Positions 16,693 to 25,241 of a DNA stretch of 64,000 nt are shown here, in pieces. The stretch is taken from NCBI GenBank assembly GCA_024401855.1, contig JAKSKH010000004.1, positions 24,817 to 88,816 on the forward strand. The letters run 5' to 3'. The notes beneath the pieces were generated by a model, which was not told the origin of the DNA, ran no database searches, and saw only the letters and a list, made by a program, of their open reading frames with translations. The stretch is from Bacteroidales bacterium (GTDB lineage Bacteria > Bacteroidota > Bacteroidia > Bacteroidales > UBA932). Each line of letters opens with the position of its first letter. The first letter of the stretch is position 1. Made by a program: the position numbers and the translations under genes.

Positions 16693-17712
16693 TTAAAACA
16701 GCGTGTTTAAATCACCTTTATATCCATCGAGTCCAAGATGCTTGTAAGATAATTCCGTGGCTATCCTTCCTCTTTGGGTTCTGGCTATAAAACCTTCCTT
16801 TATAAGGAAAGGCTCGTAAACTTCTTCAAAAGTGCCCTGATCCTCCCCTATTGCGGTTGAAATAGTGTTAGCTCCTACAGGACCTCCTTTAAAATTATTG
16901 ATTATAGTTTTCAATATCTTGTTATCAATACTGTCAAGCCCTCTTTTATCTATCTTCAACTTGTCAAGAGCATATCTTGCAATTGACAAATCTATATCCC
17001 CATTTCCTACAACCTGGGCAAAATCCCTCACCCTCTTAAGCAAAGCATTGGCTATTCTTGGTGTTCCACGACTTCTTAAGGCTATTTCACTCGCAGCTTC
17101 TTCATCAATTCCTACATTCATTATGGACGAACTGCGCTTTACAATTTTCTTCAGGTCTTCCTTGTCGTAATACTCCAGACCGCAATTGATGCTGAAACGC
17201 TCCCTCAACGGAGCTGTCAGCAATCCGGCTCTTGTAGTTGCTCCAACCAGCGTGAAAGGATTCAGATTAATTCTTACAGATCTTGCTCCCGGTCCTTTGT
17301 CTATCATTATGTCAATTACATAATCTTCCATTGCGGAATAAAGATACTCCTCCACTTCGGGAGACAATCTGTGAATTTCATCTATGAAAAGTACGTCTCC
17401 TTCTTCAAGAGAAGTAAGAAGTCCGGCAAGATCACCAGGCTTGTCAAGAACAGGTCCTGAAGTTATTTTCATATTGACACCCATCTCATTTGCTATGATG
17501 TGTGCCAAAGTTGTCTTTCCCAAACCAGGAGGACCATGAAAAAGAGTATGGTCAAGAGCCTCCCCCCTTAATTTAGCAGCCTTTATATATACGCGTAAAT
17601 TGGACACAATTTCACTCTGTCCTGTGAAATCTCCCAATTCCTGAGGCCTTATTATTCCTTCTAAATCCTTATCTTTGCCTTCGTTTGTGTTATGAGGGTC
17701 GAATTCAGGCAT
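16693..17712 (-). CDS. ruvB: Holliday junction branch-migration ATPase RuvB
   Basis: The hexameric motor that drives branch migration with RuvA. It has 339 residues: [11 protein letters not shown], the Walker A loop [20 protein letters not shown] (about 58-77), Walker [13 protein letters not shown], sensor region [20 protein letters not shown], and a C-terminal winged helix with [16 protein letters not shown] and RTQRGRIAT. It is followed on the same strand by frdA and frdB. A -7 element lies 23 bp upstream of the ATG. Confidence 0.96.
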   Translation of the reverse strand: MPEFDPHNTNEGKDKDLEGIIRPQELGDFTGQSEIVSNLRVYIKAAKLRGEALDHTLFHGPPGLGKTTLAHIIANEMGVNMKITSGPVLDKPGDLAGLLTSLEEGDVLFIDEIHRLSPEVEEYLYSAMEDYVIDIMIDKGPGARSVRINLNPFTLVGATTRAGLLTAPLRERFSINCGLEYYDKEDLKKIVKRSSSIMNVGIDEEAASEIALRSRGTPRIANALLKRVRDFAQVVGNGDIDLSIARYALDKLKIDKRGLDSIDNKILKTIINNFKGGPVGANTISTAIGEDQGTFEEVYEPFLIKEGFIARTQRGRIATELSYKHLGLDGYKGDLNTLF

Positions 17713-17734
17713 ATCGTCAGAAACAATTATTATA

Positions 17735-17742
17735 CAAATATA
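17735..17742 (-). promoter_or_regulatory. Bacteroidetes -7 element for ruvB
   Basis: On the minus strand this reads TATATTTG, an exact TAnnTTTG match, in the very AT-rich 250-bp gap between ruvB and the mfd ATG. No -33 TTTG is evident. No DnaA-box (TTATCCACA) was found in the gap. Confidence 0.45.
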
Positions 17743-17964
17743 GTTTTTTTAATTTATTTTTTGATTTTATTATTAGTGCAGTTTATTTGTTAATAAATAA
17801 TCAACAAATTATAAATCAATAATTTATTGTAATATTATTTGTTTAAACATTGTTTATTATATTGCTTATTTCAGGTTTAAAAAAAGGGTGATTTACTTTT
17901 AAACTTGAAAATAAATGGAATCAACACATTTTTCAACCGCTTTTTAACAGTTAATTTTCAATTG

Positions 17965-20900
17965 ATGTTGATAAGTTCAAGTAAATTAGAAATACTTAAA
18001 AATAGAATACAGTCAGAAAAAGCAGTATATTGTAAGGGATTGTTTCTTTCTGCAAGGTGGTTTGTCGTAAGTGAAATAAGCAGTAAGGATGGTTTCAATT
18101 TCATAATACTTCCCGATAAGGAAAAAGCTGAATATTGCTGTGCTGATTTGTATAACCTTGTTGAAGGAGACAGGGTGTTCTATCTTCCGGAATCAGGAAA
18201 AAATGTTGAAAGAAGCAATTATAAGTCTTCTCTGGGTGTTCAACGTACTTCTGCAATAGGCAGAATAATGAAAGGTGGGGATGAAAACGTATTTGTTGTA
18301 AGTTATCCTGAAGCTCTTGAAGAGAAGATCCCATGCATTTCAGATATAGGTGAATCTGTTATTTCCTTTAAAAAAGGTGAGGAAATACCTTACGGAGAAA
18401 TATGCAGTTCCCTCTTAAAAAAGGGATTTGAAAAAGTTGATTTCGTTTCATCCCCCGGACAGTTCGCTGTCAGAGGATCCATTATAGATGTATTTTCATT
18501 TTCCTTCAACTTTCCTTACAGGATTTCATTTTTCGGAAATGAAATAGAGAAGATAAACGTTTTTGATTGTAATACACAACTTTCAAAAAGCGAGGAAAAT
18601 GAGGCAGTCATATATTCAGACCTTTCTTCTGAAAGCAAAGATACCAGTATATTCGATATTCTGCCGGAAAAAACATTGATGTGGCTTGATTCCTGTGATA
18701 TGTACAAGGAGGCCGGATTTTATGACAAATTATCCTCTTTCAAAAGAATTTTCATAGATATTCCGCTTTCTGAAAATATCCAGGATCCGGTAGATTTCAA
18801 TATTTCCCCTCAGCCCAGATTCAACAAGAATTTTGAATTGCTCACTGAAGATATCACAAGGAAGATAGAGAACGGTTTCAAGGTATATATATATGGCGAG
18901 AAGGAATCTCAATTAAACAGGATATCTTCAATAATAAGTCAGAATGGAGGTCTGCTTCCTAAATTCATAAAAAACAGCAACATCCACAACGGATTCATAG
19001 ATGCTGATGATAAAGTCTGCTGTTATTCCGACCACGAGATTTTTGACAGATTCCACAGAGTCAATATAAGGAGATCTGTAGAGAAAAATGAACAGCTGAC
19101 AATCAATGACTTGAATTCATTCAACATAGGTGATTATGTAGTTCATATAGACCATGGCATTGGAATTTTCGGTGGCCTTGTGAGAATAAAGGATGATTAC
19201 GGAAGAATGAATGAAGTAGTGAAAATCACCTACAAAGACGGTGACGTCGTTTTTGTATCTGTTCATTCTCTGCATAAGATATCAAGATTCCGTTCAAAGG
19301 ACGGTGATGTTCCAAAGATAAACAAACTCGGTTCCAAATCCTGGGCTGCATTGAAGAGCAGTGCCAAATCCAAGGTAAAAGACATAGCCAAGGATCTTAT
19401 ACGTCTGTATGCTAAAAGAAGGGCTTCAAAAGGTTTCGCGTTTTCTGCAGACACTTACCTCCAGCAGGAACTTGAATCTTCATTCATGTACGAAGATACT
19501 CCTGATCAGGAATCTGCAACCATAGCTGTAAAGAGAGATATGGAAGACAGCTGCCCGATGGACAGGCTTGTTTGCGGTGATGTAGGATTCGGAAAGACGG
19601 AAATAGCGATTCGTGCCGCCTTTAAGGCGGTGGCTGACAGCAAGCAGGTTGCAGTGCTTGTTCCTACTACAATACTTGCCCTGCAGCATTTCAACACTTT
19701 CAGAGAAAGATTGAAGAACCTGCCCTGCAGCATTGATTATGTAAGCAGGCTCAGGACAGCCAGGGAAATCAGTCAGATCAAGGAAAAACTTGAAAACGGG
19801 CAGATAGATATTCTGATAGGTACACATAAAATATTGAGTGATTCTTTCTCTTTCAGGGATCTCGGACTGTTGATAATAGATGAAGAGCAGAAATTCGGAG
19901 TATCTGCAAAGGAAAAACTCAGGGAAATAAAGTCATCCGTTGACACACTGACGCTTACAGCCACCCCAATTCCTAGGACATTGCAGTTTTCTTTATTGGG
20001 TGCAAGGGATTTAAGCATTATAAACACTCCTCCATCCAACAGGATACCTGTCCAGACTGAAATAATACTGTTCGACCAGAATGAGATAAAGAGCATAATA
20101 AATTATGAACTGAACAGAGGAGGACAATTGTTTTTCCTTCATAACAAGGTTGAACAGTTGCCTTCAATATATGATATTCTGCACAGGCTCGTTCCTGATA
20201 TGAAAATATGTGTGGCTCACGGTCAGATGGAATCCAGAGAGCTGGAAAACAGGATGCTGGATTTTATCAGGGGCGATTACGACATGATGCTGTGTACCAC
20301 TATAATAGAAAACGGACTTGATATTCCCAATGCCAATACGATAATAATCAATCAGGCGCAGAATTTCGGCCTGAGCGATCTGCATCAATTGAGGGGAAGG
20401 GTAGGAAGATCCAATAAGAAGGCATTCTGCTATCTTATTGTACCGCCTCTTGTAAGCATATCGGACGATGCGCGGAGAAGATTGAAGGCGATAGAGGAGT
20501 TTTCTGACCTTGGCAGCGGTTTCAACATTGCTATGCAGGACTTGGACATTCGCGGAGCAGGAAACCTTCTGGGTGCCGAGCAGAGCGGTTTCATTATGGA
20601 TATGGGATACGAGACATATCAGAAAATATTGTCGGAAGCAATGGAAGAATTGGGAATTGAAACGGGAATTATCCGCAAGGATTCCGGTCACTCCTTCAAT
20701 GTGGATTGTACTGTAGAAACAGATCGGACTGCCCATATCCCGGATGATTACATAAATATCACTGCAGAGAAAATAAGGATATACCGCCAGCTCGACGCTC
20801 TTTCCTCCGATAAGGCGATAGACAGGTTTGCCGATGAAATCAGAGACAGGTTCGGAGCATTCCCCGAGGAGCTTGAAAACCTTTTCAGTGTTGTAAAGAT

Positions 20901-21147
20901 CAGAAATGCAGGAGAATCACTTGGTTTTGAAAAAGTGATAATAAAGAACGGCCTGCTTATATGCTTTTTCATTTCCAATTCACTCTCTCCCTTTTACAAG
21001 TCAGATGTTTTTTCATCAATACTTGAAAAAGTCAATGTTCATGAAGGAATGTTCACTTTGAAGCAGAGTGAGAGCAGATTGAAATTGATAGCGCGTAATA
21101 TCAATTCATTACAGGCTGCATATTCTGCATTACAGAAGTTACAATAA
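17965..21147 (+). CDS. mfd: Transcription-repair coupling factor Mfd
   Basis: Mfd removes stalled RNA polymerase and recruits UvrA for excision repair. About 1060 residues. The N-terminal UvrB-like module includes SSPGQFAVRGSIIDVFSF. The RNA polymerase-interaction domain begins GDYVVHIDHGIGIFGGL near residue 387. The translocase has GDVGFGKTEIAIRAAF (Walker A), LLIIDEEQKFGVSAKEKL (Walker B), TLTATPIPRTLQFSLLG, and LHQLRGRVGRSNKKAFCYL. The C-terminal TRCF domain ends the protein. I choose ATG 17965; a TTG at 17905 would add 20 residues that look unlike the family. Confidence 0.95.
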   Translation: MLISSSKLEILKNRIQSEKAVYCKGLFLSARWFVVSEISSKDGFNFIILPDKEKAEYCCADLYNLVEGDRVFYLPESGKNVERSNYKSSLGVQRTSAIGRIMKGGDENVFVVSYPEALEEKIPCISDIGESVISFKKGEEIPYGEICSSLLKKGFEKVDFVSSPGQFAVRGSIIDVFSFSFNFPYRISFFGNEIEKINVFDCNTQLSKSEENEAVIYSDLSSESKDTSIFDILPEKTLMWLDSCDMYKEAGFYDKLSSFKRIFIDIPLSENIQDPVDFNISPQPRFNKNFELLTEDITRKIENGFKVYIYGEKESQLNRISSIISQNGGLLPKFIKNSNIHNGFIDADDKVCCYSDHEIFDRFHRVNIRRSVEKNEQLTINDLNSFNIGDYVVHIDHGIGIFGGLVRIKDDYGRMNEVVKITYKDGDVVFVSVHSLHKISRFRSKDGDVPKINKLGSKSWAALKSSAKSKVKDIAKDLIRLYAKRRASKGFAFSADTYLQQELESSFMYEDTPDQESATIAVKRDMEDSCPMDRLVCGDVGFGKTEIAIRAAFKAVADSKQVAVLVPTTILALQHFNTFRERLKNLPCSIDYVSRLRTAREISQIKEKLENGQIDILIGTHKILSDSFSFRDLGLLIIDEEQKFGVSAKEKLREIKSSVDTLTLTATPIPRTLQFSLLGARDLSIINTPPSNRIPVQTEIILFDQNEIKSIINYELNRGGQLFFLHNKVEQLPSIYDILHRLVPDMKICVAHGQMESRELENRMLDFIRGDYDMMLCTTIIENGLDIPNANTIIINQAQNFGLSDLHQLRGRVGRSNKKAFCYLIVPPLVSISDDARRRLKAIEEFSDLGSGFNIAMQDLDIRGAGNLLGAEQSGFIMDMGYETYQKILSEAMEELGIETGIIRKDSGHSFNVDCTVETDRTAHIPDDYINITAEKIRIYRQLDALSSDKAIDRFADEIRDRFGAFPEELENLFSVVKIRNAGESLGFEKVIIKNGLLICFFISNSLSPFYKSDVFSSILEKVNVHEGMFTLKQSESRLKLIARNINSLQAAYSALQKLQ

Positions 21148-21179
21148 ATTTTGTAATTTTGCAGGTTAACTGAATTTAG

Positions 21180-21905
21180 ATGGGAAATCTGGTAGTGGAA
21201 ATAGGCAATACTGCAATTAAGGCAGCCTGGTCCGAGAATACTGTTCTCGGAAAAACTTTCCGGTATCAGGGAGAGAGAAGGATGGAATTCATATTGTCTC
21301 TCACTGAAAAGGAAAAACCTGAAGTGCTTACCATTGCATCGGCCAATTACATAACGGAAGAAGAGGAGAAAATTTTCAGGAATGAATGCGGCCACCTCAT
21401 CATTCTGGACAAAAACCATACAGGTGAACTTCTGAGATACAATCTTCCCGAATATCTTACATATGACCGTGCGGCATATATCATAGCCACGACGTATCTT
21501 TTCAAGAACAAATCGTGCACGGTCTTCGATTTCGGGACAACGCTTACGGTGGATTTTCTCAGTGCCACGGGAAGGTATCTCGGCGGTAATGTCTCCCCCG
21601 GATGCCGAACAAGGTTCAAGGCTCTGAACAGATATTCGCGGACTCTTCCTTTGGTCGACACCCCGGACATTGTCAAGCCGGAAGGGGACTCCATAGTGTC
21701 TTCCGTAGAATCCGGAGTGATTTCAGGCATAGTGTTTGAAGTTGAGGGTTATACAAGATTGCGTCCGGAGAATATCATTGTATTTACCGGAGGAGATGCC
21801 GTTTATTTTGCCAAGAAACTCAAAAATTCAATATTTGTCGTAAGCAATCTCGTATTGATGGGATTGGCGATAATTACAGATGATTATGTCAGGAAGAATC
21901 TTTAA
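21180..21905 (+). CDS. coaX: Type III pantothenate kinase
   Basis: CoaX phosphorylates pantothenate, the first step of coenzyme A synthesis. The 241-residue ASKHA-fold protein shows VVEIGNTAIKAAW (the usual first residue of this motif is Asp rather than Glu), YDRAAYIIATTYLF, FDFGTTLTVDFLSATGRYLG, and GGNVSPGCRTRFKAL followed by RTLPLVD. The end overlaps the next gene by 26 bp. It is 32 bp downstream of mfd. Confidence 0.9.
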   Translation: MGNLVVEIGNTAIKAAWSENTVLGKTFRYQGERRMEFILSLTEKEKPEVLTIASANYITEEEEKIFRNECGHLIILDKNHTGELLRYNLPEYLTYDRAAYIIATTYLFKNKSCTVFDFGTTLTVDFLSATGRYLGGNVSPGCRTRFKALNRYSRTLPLVDTPDIVKPEGDSIVSSVESGVISGIVFEVEGYTRLRPENIIVFTGGDAVYFAKKLKNSIFVVSNLVLMGLAIITDDYVRKNL

Positions 21906-23214
21906 GGGATTGATATCCGTTATGATATTCTCCGGGATTGCCTTTATTGCCGGAGCTCAGGCCAACAGCCAGTATTCTCCGTATTCCCTTTATGGAATTG
22001 GAGATTTAAGTACGCCCGGGACCGCATACAACAGGACAATGGCAGGAGTGGGAATTGCCAACAGGAACAACCGTTTTATAAATATAACGAACCCGGCAGC
22101 CGTAACTGCAAGGGACTCCCTGGCATTCATGGCCGATTTCTCACTCTACGGAAACAATGTCTTTTTCAGGCAGGGAGAAAACAAGAGCATTAACAATGTG
22201 TTCAATATCAATGATTGTGTAATGTCCTTCCCTATCTGGAAGTCTTCTGCGATGATGGTTGGTATAATGCCTTACAGCGGCACAGGGTTCGGATATGCAT
22301 TCGACTACCAGGACAAGGATATAATCGGACAGACCGGGAATGTTTCATATGCGGCTTCCGGAACAGGAGCGATATATCAGGTGTTCGCCGCAGCCGGAGT
22401 CACTTTCTGGAAGAAACTTTCCCTCGGGGCTCAATGCAATTACTATTTCGGCAATCTCAGCAAGAAATATTATGGCATATTCTCGAATTCCGCATACAAG
22501 GGGTTTCAGAACGGAAACGAACTTAAGCTGAATGGAGTTTCAGGAAAGTTCGGACTTCAATACGAGCAGACGTTAGGCGCAAAGAGCACGGTAGGGATTG
22601 GTGCAACATACTCGATGAACACGAAGATGAAAGGATATATTGAGGACTACAGTTATTCCGATGCATCTTCGGTTACGGACACCCTCTATCATAAGACAGA
22701 TACTCTTGACCGTTCCGGGAAAATACGTTTCGGCAGTGAGATAGGAGTCGGCATCTGTTACAAGTATGAAGACAAGTGGATGATAGAATTCGACTACACG
22801 CGTTCAGACTGGAGAAATTCAGGTTTTGACAACACCCCCGGATTCATGGGAAATGCCAGGGCCTCTTCAACTTCCTCCGTTTTCTCCTCTTCGGTTGCGC
22901 AGTCATTCAGACTTGGATTTGAAATCACCCCCAACAGAAATGACATCAGGTACTATATGAAGAAAGTGACATACAGGGGTGGTGCTTATTACAAGGATGA
23001 ATATTACATGGTGGACGGAAAGAAGATTTCTGCCATGGGTTTGACTTTCGGAGCAACTTTCCCGGTATTCAGGTGGTACAACGGAATCTCTGTCGGTATC
23101 GATCTGGGACAGCGTGGAACAACGGATTCCAATTTAATTCGTGAAAGATATGTGAATTTATCAATAGGATTTAATATCTTTGATATCTGGTTCCGTAAAC
23201 CGCAGTATGATTAG
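21880..23214 (+). CDS. Outer-membrane beta-barrel protein, coaX-linked family
   Basis: A 444-residue exported protein with an N-terminal signal (FKGLISVMIFSGIAFIAGAQA). The mature part starts with QYSPYSLYGIGDLSTPGT and is built of alternating aromatic and small residues typical of a beta-barrel, with many glycine-serine turns. It resembles FadL/PorV-like barrels of Bacteroidetes, but the cargo is unknown. The start could be ATG 21880 or the second ATG 6 bp later. It overlaps the end of coaX. The TPR protein follows, suggesting an envelope role. Confidence 0.8.
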   Translation: MIMSGRIFKGLISVMIFSGIAFIAGAQANSQYSPYSLYGIGDLSTPGTAYNRTMAGVGIANRNNRFINITNPAAVTARDSLAFMADFSLYGNNVFFRQGENKSINNVFNINDCVMSFPIWKSSAMMVGIMPYSGTGFGYAFDYQDKDIIGQTGNVSYAASGTGAIYQVFAAAGVTFWKKLSLGAQCNYYFGNLSKKYYGIFSNSAYKGFQNGNELKLNGVSGKFGLQYEQTLGAKSTVGIGATYSMNTKMKGYIEDYSYSDASSVTDTLYHKTDTLDRSGKIRFGSEIGVGICYKYEDKWMIEFDYTRSDWRNSGFDNTPGFMGNARASSTSSVFSSSVAQSFRLGFEITPNRNDIRYYMKKVTYRGGAYYKDEYYMVDGKKISAMGLTFGATFPVFRWYNGISVGIDLGQRGTTDSNLIRERYVNLSIGFNIFDIWFRKPQYD

Positions 23215-23233
23215 AAACAATATAGCTTCAGAT

Positions 23234-24559
23234 ATGAAAAAATTAGCATTAGTGATTTTGACAGCCTTGATGGTTGTCCCCGGTGCAAACTTGTTCGCGC
23301 AGGGCAAGTATGGTGCAGACAGTGCCGAGTGCATCAAGTATCTTTCCTACTACAAGGAGTATTACAAACAGAAGAGTTATGACGAGGCTCTGCCCAGCTG
23401 GAGAAAGGCTTACAGCCTCTGCCCCGCACAGGCCAGCCAGAATATGCTTATTGAAGGCGCAACCCTCGTAAAGAGGCTTATTGCCAAGAATGCAAAGGAC
23501 GTCGAGTACAGGAATTCCCTTGTAGATACGCTCGTAACGCTTTACAAGAAAAGAGCTGAGGCCTTCCCAAAATATGCTGTTACTGCATACAATAACATGG
23601 GCCTTGACCTTGCAAACTATTTGAAGAATGATCCCGACAGACTGTATGCTGAATTCGAGAATATCATTTCCGAAGTCAAAGGACAGGCAAAGCCCCAGAT
23701 TCTGCTTCTTGACATGAATACTGTCATCTCCCTCTATCAGGATGGGAAGCTCGGAGCAGAGGAGGTTATCAACATCTATCAGAGAAACAGCGAATTCCTT
23801 GATGGAATCCAGACAAGCAATGACGCGGAAGCGGAGCAGGTCAAGAAAGTCAAGACCGATATGGGAAGCCTGTTTGCCTCCAGCAAGGTAGCCAGCTGCG
23901 AAAACCTCATCGAACTTTATACTCCCAGGTATAACGCCGATCCCGAGAATCTCCAGCTTGCAACCAGCATTGTAAAGACAATGAGCCTCACGGAGGATTG
24001 CAACGACAACGATCTTTTCCTCAAGGCGGTCACCACTATGAACAAGATGAACCCTTCCGCCTCATCCGCATACTATCTTTACAGGCTCCACTCTGCAAAG
24101 GGTAACGTTGATGAAGCCATCCGTTATATGGAAGATTCCATAGCAAGTGATGAGACAGATGCCAAGAGAGATGCGGAACTTACCTACGAGCTCGCAACAT
24201 TCTGCTTCAAGAACGGACAGAGCGCAAAAGCTTATGACTATGCTTCAAAGGCCGCTTCAATGGATGAGGCTTTCTCAGGAAAAGCATATTTCCTCATTGC
24301 AAATATCTGGGCTGCCACCAGATGCGGCGGCGACGAAATCGAGCGTCGTGCACCTTATTGGGTGGCCTGCGATTACATGGCAAAGGCAAAGGCCGCTGAC
24401 GCTTCCCTCACAGAAGAGGCCAACCGCTACATCGGACAGTACAGTGCATACTTCCCCCAGACTGCAGAAGCGTTCATGTATGATATCCAGAACGGTCAGT
24501 CATACACCGTTTCCTGCGGAGGTATGAGGGCTACCACCACTGTTCGCACAGTGAAGTAA
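23234..24559 (+). CDS. Exported TPR-repeat protein
   Basis: About 441 residues: a signal peptide (MKKLALVILTALMVVPGANLFAQG), then tetratricopeptide-like helical repeats. Examples are YLSYYKEYYKQKSYDEALPS and NVDEAIRYMEDSIASDETDA. The last 30 residues are rich in Gly, Thr and Val with one Cys. I place the start at ATG 23234 because it begins the signal sequence; the longer form would read through the end of the barrel gene. It lies 19 bp after the barrel stop and 3 bp before lptC. A role as a periplasmic scaffold is inferred from its neighbours. Confidence 0.85.
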   Translation: MKKLALVILTALMVVPGANLFAQGKYGADSAECIKYLSYYKEYYKQKSYDEALPSWRKAYSLCPAQASQNMLIEGATLVKRLIAKNAKDVEYRNSLVDTLVTLYKKRAEAFPKYAVTAYNNMGLDLANYLKNDPDRLYAEFENIISEVKGQAKPQILLLDMNTVISLYQDGKLGAEEVINIYQRNSEFLDGIQTSNDAEAEQVKKVKTDMGSLFASSKVASCENLIELYTPRYNADPENLQLATSIVKTMSLTEDCNDNDLFLKAVTTMNKMNPSASSAYYLYRLHSAKGNVDEAIRYMEDSIASDETDAKRDAELTYELATFCFKNGQSAKAYDYASKAASMDEAFSGKAYFLIANIWAATRCGGDEIERRAPYWVACDYMAKAKAADASLTEEANRYIGQYSAYFPQTAEAFMYDIQNGQSYTVSCGGMRATTTVRTVK

Positions 24560-24562
24560 GGT

Positions 24563-25195
24563 TTGAAAGAAAAGTCAAGTATATTTTTTCTGCTGGCAAT
24601 CACCGCCGTGATTGCCAGTTTTGTCGTTTCTTGCAGCGGCAGGTTGGCCGAAGCCGGAAAACTAAATCTGGAAGAGACGCCGCTGCAGACGGTAGATGAC
24701 ATGTTCGCAGTCCGGACGCAGAACGGGAAGGTGAATATGAGAATGGAGGCAAAGGTCATGGAACATTACGAAAAAGACACCTGCTCCATAGATTATTTCC
24801 CGAAAGGCCTTGCCGTATACGGTTATACGGAGGAAGGTCTGCTTGAAACGATAATAGTTTCAGATGCCGCCAGCCATCACGTTTCCAGAAAAAGGGAAGG
24901 AACGGAAACATGGTCTGCATACGGGAATGTCATAATCCAGAACATCATCAAGCAGGAAACGATGGAAACGGACACCTTGTACTGGGATCAGTCTACAAGT
25001 GAAATATTTACAGACAGTTATATAAAGATGTATTCTCCCAAAGGTTTTATGCAGGGATACGGCATGAGGTCCGATGACCATGCAAAGAATGCAATTCTTC
25101 ACAGGCCGTTCAACGGATATGGAAGAGTTGTGGAGGATACTACTGCCGTTCTAATTGATTCTGTGAATTTTATTGGACCTTTTCCAAAAAAATAA
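24563..25195 (+). CDS. lptC: LPS export periplasmic protein LptC
   Basis: A 210-residue LptC-like protein that bridges the inner-membrane LptBFG transporter and LptA. The start is a TTG at 24563, 3 bp after the upstream stop. It is needed because the signal segment FLLAITAVIASFVVSC begins right after it and no ATG is available. The SC at residues 23-24 gives a lipobox-like end, as in Bacteroidetes LptC. The beta-jellyroll part has YGYTEEGLLETIIVSDAASH and TLYWDQSTSEIFTDSYIKMY. It ends before ppiD. Confidence 0.82.
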   Translation: MKEKSSIFFLLAITAVIASFVVSCSGRLAEAGKLNLEETPLQTVDDMFAVRTQNGKVNMRMEAKVMEHYEKDTCSIDYFPKGLAVYGYTEEGLLETIIVSDAASHHVSRKREGTETWSAYGNVIIQNIIKQETMETDTLYWDQSTSEIFTDSYIKMYSPKGFMQGYGMRSDDHAKNAILHRPFNGYGRVVEDTTAVLIDSVNFIGPFPKK

Positions 25196-25241
25196 CTAAC
25201 TTCGCACCCCAAAATGATAATTATATAAAAAATCAGATAAA

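Noticed and set aside
17713-17904. Very AT-rich gap between ruvB and mfd as a replication origin
   Set aside because: No DnaA boxes (TTATCCACA or close forms) and no dnaA or dnaN nearby. A nearby parS site alone does not make this the origin.
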